64,000 bases of DNA from Lytechinus variegatus (taxonomy: Eukaryota; Echinodermata; Echinoidea; Temnopleuroida; Toxopneustidae): NCBI RefSeq assembly GCF_018143015.1, contig NC_054754.1, positions 24,106,758 to 24,170,757 of the forward strand. The letters are read 5' to 3'. The notes beneath the pieces are model-generated. The model was not told where the DNA came from and made no database searches. It was given only the letters and a program-made list of their open reading frames with translations. Shown one piece after another: positions 55,211 through 64,000 of the stretch (its first letter is position 1; each line of letters opens with the position of its first letter). The position numbers and the translations under genes are program-made.

Positions 55211-57875
55211 TGTGTCACCAAGTCCAAGACACTTCACACTTGAATGAGGTTTCTATGTATTTCAGACACCTTCGTTCAAACTAGCCGAAATATAGCATTT
55301 CTTATAGTATATACTTCCCTAGTCCTAGTGGAATATATAGCAGAGGATGCTATGTTGTGTTCTTTCTCAGATATTTTAATGAACATTAGCAAGATTACTA
55401 GAATTCTATGTTTTAAAGTTTTCAAAATGATTTTTTTTCCATAATGGACCCCTGCACCTCCCCTCTGTTCTTAAATCTAGATTACATTTATTTGATTGTA
55501 TTCACCAATCACCCATTCCCTGGTATTAAAAAATGTAGATTTTTTTTTGAATGAACAAAATTAGGATTATTTAAAAAAATGACATTTAATTCCTTATTTT
55601 TTTAAAATCTACTTTCAATGAATGGGAACACAGGGTCGTGTGAATACCAGTAATCTCCATGTTAATTATCAATTAATTTATTAAAGTTGTCTGTATTTTA
55701 ATCTGATTTTCTCATCATGAATTCATGTCTTCACTTCTATCTGTATCAATGTTATGTAACAAAATCACATGTCAACTAGAACTCATATGTATGTGTTGTA
55801 TTAAAGAAAACTATTTGCATTTTCATTGATAGACATTAAATTTGTTATTCTGGTCATTGGATTGATTGATATATCAGTAGGGATGGCCAATGAAGACAGA
55901 GAGAGAGAGGGGGGGGGGGGGAAGGGAGAAATAGCGATAGCAAGAGAGGGATGGGGGGGGCAGGAGACGACTGAGACACACGCATGTCATTAAGATGATG
56001 GATATCAAGGACATGTTTTTTTTAGAAAAGTATTTCACTTCTTAACTGAGGACTGTTGTGTCACTAGGAATTTGGTCAAACGAGGCTCATTTGAAGTTTT
56101 TTTCATGCAACTGAGGACATGCACTATCCTTCCAGACTTTTCGCATTTCCTGAAAGGAAGCTCTCTGCAACGCACTGAAAATGCAAATGAAATCACAATG
56201 GAGAGCCGAGAGGACCGGGACAGCATCGGAATCTCTGGACAACGATATATCTGTGATTGTTCTTCTGCGGCAGATCTTCAGATGATCTGCTGTCCCAGTC
56301 CACCAACTTTCGACAAAGCCTCTTAGCTCTCCATTGTGATATTAATTACATTTTCAAAGGATTTGATGTGTTGTAGGGAGTGTCCACATTTGTGTATCAA
56401 CCACTTTATTAATGATTTATGCAAAATCACGCTTTAGGACCCCTTGTCTTTGTAATGATCTCATCCCAATCCCCCCTCTCATCCCAACTCTACCCTTCCA
56501 TTTCTCCATCCCCCTTCTCTCTCTCTTCCGCCCCCTTTTCCCCTCTTACAACCCTCTTGACTTTCAATCTCTCTCTTGAGGAAGAGCCTGTATTCGCGGG
56601 CCTGGGTGAGACCATAGGCTTAGCCCCATTTTTTTTTGGGGGGGGAGGTGTTACAAAATAGCTTCTCTATGTGATCATTATTAGCTCTATCTCCTGTCAT
56701 CACAGGAATCTCTACCATCAATGCAAGTTTTACAATCGTTCTCCTTTTTGATAAATTAACAGCTAAAAATGATATTAATTTTCTTAATAGCCATTCTTAT
56801 CAAAATACAAGAGAGTGGATATTAAAAAAGTTTAACGGCACAGTCTCCGTGGAAAATACAACCTTCGGAAGCTTAATCTGTAATTCAATATCAATCTTCC
56901 AAGGTGTCATGAGATTCATGATAGCAGCAGACATGTAATGCCACCGGGAATTCCATCCATTGCCTAATATGGAAAAGTCATTATCTCACTTTACCTTGCC
57001 CAGTTTTACCAAGGCTAAGCAGTCTTGGCCGTAGGATTTTTTGCTGGTACACCAAATTTGCTTTCCTGCAAACATGCGTCTACTACTGTCAGGTATTTCA
57101 AATGCTTTTCACAAATTCTGGGATCAGCAAACGCTTATCCACACATCAGGCTGATGTTCTTGTGACATATGATAAAACCCTATTGATTATTCTATACATG
57201 TATTGATTCTTACTATCTATACCTTTTGTAACACAGAAAGCAAGGAAAAGAGTACCAGAGTATATTTTTTATATCAATATAGCAAATAATTTTTATTCAA
57301 ATTACACCAAATTGTAGTACACTTCAATTACACATATAAACCAAAAAGTTCTTTTTAACTTCTATGATAAATTTTATTGCATGGTTCTCTAATACTGAGG
57401 GATTACTTGTATTCTTTTCTACAACGACAATAAAGAAATATCTAAATTCCCCAATGAAAATTAGAAATTCTCTTTATTAAAATTTGAAACTAAATGTATT
57501 GAAACATGTATATTTTGTTTCATATTTCAGAGAAAAGTGAAAAGAGTAAAATTTCACGTACACTGATAATGTTATCCAATTAGATTGGAAAATATCATAT
57601 TTTCTTCATTATAATGTCAAAGACATGAAAGAATTCATAATTGTTTGCCGTAAGAAAAAATACATGAAAATTTATGTAATCATATAAAAATATAGAAGCT
57701 AAAGAGGTCAAATAAGTTCTGCAAATTACACTGCTATCAAAGTATTAATATGAAAGTAACAAAAGGTAGAATTTAGTCAGCCTACCAATCTGATAAATGT
57801 TAACATGGGGAAAAATAACGAGCCTTCAAGATTTATAAATCAAAGTCATGTTTAGCATTACACTGAGGTTTACAT
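55211..57875. other. Intergenic, between the convergent genes
   Basis: Holds a GA/poly-G stretch (55896-55960), a small inverted pair (AATCACAATGGAGAGC near 56191 and GCTCTCCATTGTGAT near 56326), and a CT-rich stretch (56460-56580). TTTATT motifs at 57292-57297, 57373-57378 and 57473-57478 would be AATAAA on the - strand and could end the yolk protein transcript. No coding exon is seen. Confidence 0.5.
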
Positions 57876-58131
57876 TTAATTCCATTGATCATACATTTCT
57901 CGCTCACGCTGGCGTTGCATGATCTCACGGAATCGGTCCACACGAGATCGAAGGGTGCGGCCGTGCTCGGGTACGACGCAGGAACCGGTGGTCTTGGAGT
58001 TAGCAAACCTCTCAGGGAGCCAGCTCTGGCCGGTCCAGATGGACTCACAGGTCTTGGTGATATTATTGAGGTCCATTTGTACTCGGATCTCCGGATCTAC
58101 CTCTGTGTTGATCTGTGACATAACTCCAGGG
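57876..58131 (-). CDS. MYP: Yolk protein gene, last exon
   Basis: Acceptor TTTCTGCAG (reverse strand), phase 2 in. Encodes PGVMSQINTEVDPEIRVQM and TGSCVVPEHGRTLRSRVDRF, ending QREREMYDQWN and a stop at 57876-57878. A very basic, Arg/Glu-rich C-terminus. Confidence 0.85.
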
Positions 58132-61100
58132 CTGCAGAAAAAAGACCATTTCGAAAAAAAAACAAAGAATGAGAAGTTTACCCTCCATAAAACACCCCAA
58201 GAGCCGATGTCACACAAAGACATACAATTATGGTAACTAGTAACCAGGAAATCCCTTTTTCTTTTCATTCATTCATTTCATTTATTTCCATATTCAAATT
58301 GAGCAATATAAAAAAGAGCCCTGTTGGTAGTTACCATTGTGAGAAAGTAACTGTAATTGTTCTACAGACCTTATGGAGACACATCCTTAGACATATGATA
58401 GATAGGTGATTCCATATTAATATGTACATTCGACACCTTGCTAGTATTATGCTAAACTAAGCCTGAGTCATATCGATTATTTTGAAAACCGGTGTTCGAC
58501 AGCTCTAATTCGATCGAACATCGATGCATCGAATATTGAAGGCGGGGAAAATTTAGTCTTTTGTTTTTGCGTCGATACGATGCGCTTTGCATATGCACTA
58601 CGCACTGACGGTATGCGCTGGCGTTGGCCGGGTGAGCGTTGCACAAGCAGATGACAGAGCAAAGTTCGTTTGTATTTTCCATGATCACAAAACACACAAA
58701 AAAGGCCGGGGACCAAAGCAGAATTCTTCCCAAAATATCTTCAACAATGATATTTGCAGATGACAACATATAAGTTTAAAATGAAACAATAATAAAGACA
58801 TGAATCACGCAGAGTCGATCCGAATGATTTTCGGTCAACTAGCATTCGCAGTCCATTCACCAGCCCCGTCCGCAGCTCCGTACACTCACTCTCCCGAAAC
58901 GACAGGCGTGCTTGACGTCAGCGCCAGCAAACAATTGCAATCAACGGAGAGCGCTGTAACTTGCCTGAGATTGTGTAGTTGGATCCAAAATGAGCTCCAA
59001 ATAAATTTATGGGAATAAATACGTAATTTTCTCTGGATGGTCATTTGAATTGCTATTCAATGCTGATATAACGATTGTGAGGAAAGATTGTGGAATATGA
59101 GTTATGACGATGTTCGAGAATTAATCCTGATAATGACAATCCAGTTTTTTAGACGCAATTGAGCATGCGATCAAAATAAATACGAATGTTTCGAATCGAG
59201 CCCTAAATTCATCTAAATTATTACGATTTAACAAGATTTTATGGTCATACTAAGAATATTGACGATGTCAGCAAAGTATGTTATGTTCATATGGAAGAAA
59301 TAATACTGGGATTATTTCTATTGTTGTTCCATCTCTGGACGTCTCCTCCAAGCTCCGAGAAAATAAGCACAATGCGCATGCGTGTTTGATGACGTATGAC
59401 ATATTTTCCCATTCATGAAATCAGAGCCCAAAGTTGGGCACAAACTAGCTTCAAATTGATGGGAAAAAATATCAAACGCAATTTTCTCTGTTTTGTCATG
59501 TAAAATGATATTATATGGTGATATTACGAACTTGAACAGAGTTTTTGCATGTAGACAATGTTCGAGAATCAATCCTGACGTGATGATTATTTTTTTTAGA
59601 CAAGTGCACTAGCTCGACTCAAGAAGTCAAGTCGATCGTCATGAGATGTCCGCCATTGAAAATTGAAACGAAATACAAACGTTTCACATCAAGCTCTAAA
59701 TTCATATTAATGATTATCATATGCAAATTATTGTTAAATATTACGATTAAATAATGTTCTATGGTCATGATTTTAATATTGTTCATGAAAGCAAGATTTA
59801 TTTTACGTTGATCGCGTCAATTTCCGGCCATTTTCTGGTTTGATTAAAGAACAGTACTGCGCATGCACGATCGATGGCCATGACTTCCATTCATGAATTC
59901 ATCGTGCATAAATTATCTCGGCACGAGCAGACGAGTAACACTCGAACTATGATCGAAATAAACTTCAAATTAATGGTGAATAGCATCATAATTACTCATT
60001 CGGTTTCATTTTGGGGCAATAGAAATCAAGTAAGTAACTTGTAAATTTGGACATTACTGATATTTTGATGATTGATTGTGTAAACCAAACGAATCGGCCG
60101 GCCGACGTATTTTTTTTTTTTTTTTTTTCGATGCACCGATTTTGCAAAATCTGCACCGGTGTTCGATGACATCGATCGAACACCGATTTTAAAATCGATT
60201 CGACTCAGGCTTATGCTAAACGTTCCTGAAATGATTCATCTCCGCTTTGTGCTTCAGGTACAAAAATGTGTAAATTATTATAGCTCCACTGGTTCATTTA
60301 AGTGAAGTAGAAATGGGGTTCGGATATACAATAAAGTTGATTATTTCAAAGAATTGTCCAAGTCTAGAAATAGACAATACTTACATTGGGTCCTCCACAA
60401 TGACCTCGCGGACAAGCTCAACGACGATGGAGCGGTTTCCAAGCTCAAAGTTCTTGTTGAGGGAGTGGTTATAGAAGTATGAATAGTTTCCTGATGAAAA
60501 TATTGCAAGAACAAAGTTGGAATAAGTTTGAAGAGGAAGAAAATCCATTTGATGTGAAGGATGAGACGACTAAAAATTTGACAATGAAAGTTTATCCTTG
60601 GCAATTCAAGAAAAGAGGAAAATTACGATCAATTTGGTTGAATTGGGCTTTGATTTTTACAACTTTTATTCACTTATGTTACCTACCATTTTTGTCTCAA
60701 AACCAAGTGGTCAAAATGACACTTCGGTCTTCCAGTTTTCCCCAATTCATCTCTAGCATTTGGACTATTACAAATTTAACAGTAAGAGCTTTGTTGAATC
60801 ATAGCTGTGTCAGACAAAAAACAAGATTTAAAAAATCAATTGGGAATTATTTGAGCTACAACCTACCCCACAGTAGGATCTGATGGTACAAAAGTCCCTT
60901 TGTCTGTAATTCACTTAGGTTGATTGCCAATCTGTTTACAAAAACCCAAAGCGGTCAAAATACCACTTGGTCTTTAAAGCAATACTTAATTCAACTCTGA
61001 ACATGTGGATTAGGAAACCAATTAGGAATTATTAAAGCTATAAACCTACCCCAGATTGGAACCTGTCTGTAGATGTCTTGGTCTCCCTTCAACTGGTATT

Positions 61101-64000
61101 TGTTAGATTCCTGCTTCCAGATCTTATCTTGGGTGAAGGATGCGTTGTATTCCACCACCTCCTCACATGGCATGCACTCACAGGCAATGGCAGTCACGAC
61201 TGGTTTGAGGTAGCCATATCCATTGTCGCACTGGAAGTCGGCCATCTTGCGAACAAACTTGCTCGGGCGGCTACAAAAGAGCAAAGAGGTATCTATATGA
61301 TTATTTGAACTTGAAAGATATAAATGTTTATACAAGAATTAATGCAATTTTATTGCTGCATGCTATTACTCTGACACATATTCTAGTTTGCAGTCAGAAG
61401 GACTAATGGCCCTCAATGGGCTAAACACTATTGGCCATAAGATACAAATCTTATTAACAATTGATTTTCAATTGGTCTTTATGGTAAGCTAACCCTAGCT
61501 TACTATAAAAAGAAACAATCTCCGGGAATGACAAGTAAAATATTTTTCATTGATCATTCAAGCATTGTAACGTAAGACAATATGTACTAAGGAAAACTGA
61601 GGATTCACATGATGGATGACCTTTTCTTAATATCAACTATAGTAACATTCTCAGTGATCTAATCTGGCGGTAGCGGTGGGATTCATCATAATTCTACAAT
61701 CATGTTTCTGTATCAGGTGGTAAATCTATTAGTCATTTGGGACCTGCTTCATAAAGGACTTGAAACTGTTGTAACTTTGCCATTATGGCAACTACCATGG
61801 TAACAGGGCTCAGCAGTCAATCAGAATAAAGGTTGCCATGGTAGTTGCCATAATGGCAAAGTTACAACAGTTGTAACTTTTTATGAAATGGGCCCCTGGT
61901 CTAAGTGCAATTTAGCCCATGTACCCTTTTGTCTAATTTCCAGTTAAGCTAATGCCCACTTGTTCTAAAATCACTTAGACTATTTGATTAGATGATCTAT
62001 TTATGAACCAAAGTTTTAATTTGACAAAGCGTAAAATGATAATAGACAAAACAGAAATAAGACTAGACCATTTGAACATTAGACTAAATGACAACAATAT
62101 GACTAAATGGATTATAGACTAATTGTAGTGCAGATCAAGGTCAATAAGAACGAATAGGGAGTGGATTAAATGGATTTAGCCCATGAAGTATTAGCCTACC
62201 TATGAAGAAGACCAAGCTCTCGTCGACCAGAAAATATAAAACTTATTTGGTGGCAGCAGTGGGATGCATAATAAATAGATGCTTACCCGTATCTGACAAC
62301 CACAGCTGAAACACAAGTTCACACTTTAGTATACCTTCTAATTAAAGGGGAAGTTCACCCTGACAAAAAGTTTAATGTAAAAAAAGCAGGAAAAGCAATA
62401 AAAAATATTGGTGAAGTTCCCCCTCATAATCTCTACTCATTCTGTTCCTACACCTACCTGCACATCTTGATCAGCTTGTACTGCTTGGCTCCGAAACGAC
62501 CAACACTGATCTTCTTCATCCTTGGTGTGCCGACGCAGGTCACGTCCTTCACGATAGCCTGGCAGGTTCCGTTGCGCTGCTTGACGATGTTGGTATAGGT
62601 TTCGCCGTAGCAGATGCCTGGCTGATCCTTGAACCAGTCATCTGAATGCAAATTGATAGAAATTATCCAAGGTTAGAATGCTTTTCATCAACTTCAGTTT
62701 TGAAATATCACTGCAAGTCTATTTCCAAGCTGATATTCGGTATGAAATGGAATTACAGTGCTAGGTCTTTGTATAAAAACTAAAAGTATCAGATGAATAC
62801 CGGTATAAATTCTGTACTCAGGTTTACAATCAAACAAAAAACAGGACCAGGTTACCAAAGAGGGTCTTGATTGATTTTATTTTTAAAAAGGATTGGAAAA
62901 GGTCCTACTGTGAAGATGGGCAATTATTCACTGTTATACAACTTAAGCGCAGATGATGATCATTTCATTGGGAACATATTTACCTTGAGCCACAAATTAT
63001 TTATTGTTGAGAGACATTCTTCGATCCAAACTAGTACCAAGTACTGTACTTACATGATGAAGGCTTGATCATGGCCTCCATGGAGCGGAGTGGCTTGGGT
63101 CCAAGGTAGGGCTGGTAGGATTGGTTGAGAGGAGCGATAGGGAGGAGCATGTCGTAGTCCTTGCCCATGAGGGTACCTTCTCCAAAGAGGGCTGGGAGGG
63201 CAACAGAGTGGTGAGCATTCATCAAAGCCTTGGTGATCCTCCATCGCCAGCTTCCTATTACCATAAACAATCAAGAAAGCAATCAAAATACAAAGGAGTA
63301 TCGATGATAATAACCTTTCATATTAAGACTTAAGCACAAGTAATACAAGTTTATCATTTTAATTTTTGCAATTTTGAATTTAGTGCAGGGTGGGAAGGTG
63401 TGTTATTGGATTGACTGCTGGACAGAAGTTTGAAGTGGTGGGAAGTTCTGACCAGAGGGATCATTGTAGTGACAACAATGTCCTATTTACAGACCACTAG
63501 TCTATAAGGGAAGGTTTTCAATAGTGGCCATGTTTGGTGTCTCCCACAAGAAATAGACAGAGTTGAGTTTTCTTTAATACTAGTTTCTCTATAAAATCAC
63601 TATGGATTTTATACAGGAGCTACACATAACAGGAAGCAGCAGAACAGTTTGGCAAATCTGTACTTATCAAAGAACTGACGACATCATATTTTCTTTCCAT
63701 AAAATGCCACTTACTCATTTTTCGAAAGGACTTTGTGGTAAAGAAAACACCCATTTCATTCCAAGACTGCAAGACTGACCTCTATGCTAATCCCAGAAAG
63801 AACTGCTGTATCCTGGACCTACCTGAGGTATTGTAGGCAGTCACCAGGACAGGGTTTTGCACCTCACCAAAGTTGCAGACCTTGGCGACATCGAGGTTGG
63901 CATCAATCTCAACCACTTGGCCGTTGGGGCAGAGAAGACGGAGGTCATTGTAGGTGAAACCAACCCTTGAGAGGAGGTCCTGATTACGGAGGGTCTGCTC
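57876..64000 (-). CDS. MYP: Major yolk protein (toposome), transferrin-like, last six exons
   Basis: On the - strand, 63823-64000, 63054-63254, 62458-62641, 61050-61270, 60385-60490 and 57876-58131 join with matching phases into 381 residues plus stop; the gene continues beyond the window. The first 125 residues show the end of a transferrin C-lobe: NDLRLLCPNGQVVE, the VCNFGEVQNPVLVTA strand, ALFGEG, and PYLGPKPLRSMEAM, which follow the order of vertebrate transferrin. A Cys-rich tail then replaces the usual end. Sea urchin MYP is a secreted, iron- and zinc-linked glycoprotein made in gut and coelomocytes, stored in gonad nurse cells and eggs. N-glycosylation sequons (NQS, NGT, NAS, NYS, NHS, NRS, NIT) fit secretion. 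Another echinoderm transferrin-family protein is the main alternative. Confidence 0.78.
58458..60213. mobile_element. Non-autonomous element with 8-bp target duplication (yolk gene intron)
   Basis: Ends TAAGCCTGAGTC and GACTCAGGCTTA are inverted, and the arms continue with ACCGGTGTTCGA on both sides. The direct repeat TGCTAAAC flanks the element (58450-58457 and 60214-60221). The 1.75-kb interior is AT-rich with ATGCGCATGC-type words and no transposase frame. An 8-bp duplication suggests hAT or P-type mobilisation; the ends do not fit the hAT consensus perfectly. Confidence 0.82.
60385..60490 (-). CDS. MYP: Yolk protein gene, exon
   Basis: Acceptor TTTTCATCAG, donor GTAAGT on the reverse strand, phase 1 in and 2 out. 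Encodes NYSYFYNHSLNKNFELGNRS then IVVELVREVIVEDP; two to three N-glycosylation sequons. Confidence 0.85.
61050..61270 (-). CDS. MYP: Yolk protein gene, Cys-rich exon
   Basis: Acceptor CTTTTGTAG, donor GTAGGT, phase 2 in and 1 out. Encodes RPSKFVRKMADFQCDNGYGY and ACECMPCEEVVEYNASF. The spacing C-x(17)-C-x-C-x2-C recalls a cystine-knot edge. Confidence 0.87.
61742..61898. mobile_element. Near-perfect palindromic MITE
   Basis: CTTCATAAAGGACTTG, then TTGTAACTTTGCCATTATGG and CAACTACCATGGTAAC, is inverted as GTTGCCATGGTAGTTGCCAT, AATGGCAAAGTTACAACAG and TTTTATGAAATGGG. Fragments of the same family occur at 13869-13995 and, more weakly, around 23420-23490. Confidence 0.9.
62344..62440. repeat. 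Fragment of a TTAA-type MITE
   Basis: TTAAAGGGGAAGTTCACCCT has the TTAA plus AGGGG start of families A and B; GGTGAAGTTCCCCCT near 62411 is a degraded inverse. The element is short, probably internally deleted. Confidence 0.55.
62458..62641 (-). CDS. MYP: Yolk protein gene, Cys-rich exon
   Basis: Acceptor GCATTCAG, donor GTAGGT, phase 1 in and 2 out. Encodes DDWFKDQPGICYGETYTNI and CQAIVKDVTCVGTPRMKKIS, ending YKLIKMC. Four cysteines and an NGT sequon. Confidence 0.9.
63054..63254 (-). CDS. MYP: Yolk protein gene, transferrin-lobe exon
   Basis: Acceptor GTAATAG, donor GTAAGT, phase 1 in and out. Encodes SWRWRITKALMNAHHSVALP, LFGEGTLMGKDYDMLLPI and YQPYLGPKPLRSMEAMIK; the YLGP...L..M segment is the transferrin end motif. 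Confidence 0.92.
63823..64000 (-). CDS. MYP: Yolk protein gene, transferrin-lobe exon (cut by window end)
   Basis: The frame is open to the right edge and ends at donor GTAGGT, phase 1. Encodes GFTYNDLRLLCPNGQVVEID and DVAKVCNFGEVQNPVLVTA, resembling transferrin LLCxDG...C.LA..P.H.VV. The acceptor is not in the window. Confidence 0.9.

Noticed and set aside
60479..60883. A + strand frame of 134 residues
   Set aside because: It is antisense to the yolk gene exon start and otherwise intronic, with no recognisable domain or splice partners.

Overview
The window is animal nuclear DNA, almost certainly from a sea urchin or a close echinoderm relative. It is AT-rich and intron-dense. It carries small coding exons with GT/AG splice sites, many fold-back transposons (MITEs), tRNA-derived SINEs, GAT microsatellites and poly-G/poly-C tracts. 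Three protein genes can be read by joining exons in phase. The echinoderm assignment rests mainly on a transferrin-like gene that looks like the major yolk protein (toposome), a family known from sea urchins and sea cucumbers. The very frequent palindrome TAGGCCTA fits but does not prove it.

Layout. From 1 to about 4.3 kb is repeat-rich non-coding DNA: half of a TTAA-flanked MITE, then ATC/GTC microsatellite. From 4337 to 11056 on the + strand lies a five-exon tektin-like gene (TEKTL1/CCDC105-like, 451 residues) with a hAT-like element of 1.7 kb in its first intron. From 11.06 to about 22.9 kb is intergenic, with a dense block of poly-G repeat families at 14.5-18 kb. From 22975 (perhaps 19396) to 50431 on the + strand lies a complete LRSAM1 orthologue: leucine-rich repeats, coiled coil, SAM domain, PSAP motif and C-terminal RING. 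It has 19 clear coding exons; its introns hold most of the transposons, including a Tc1/mariner element with a full-length DD38E-type transposase frame. From 50.4 to 57.9 kb is non-coding DNA with two tRNA-derived SINEs and a complete TTAA MITE. From 57876 to the window end on the - strand are the last six exons of the transferrin-like yolk protein gene, convergent with LRSAM1; the rest of that gene is beyond the right edge.

The three genes have unrelated jobs: an axonemal/sperm microtubule inner protein, an E3 ubiquitin ligase of endosomal sorting and bacterial autophagy, and a secreted yolk glycoprotein. I see no operon or shared pathway. I found no CRISPR array, rRNA gene or convincing functional tRNA gene. 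The most notable structures are a decayed duplicate of an LRSAM1 exon, two non-autonomous elements with perfect 8-bp target-site duplications, a DD38E transposase whose DNA-binding domain seems to lack about seven residues, and three GAT microsatellites that start directly behind LRSAM1 splice donors. None of this amounts to a clearly new biological system.
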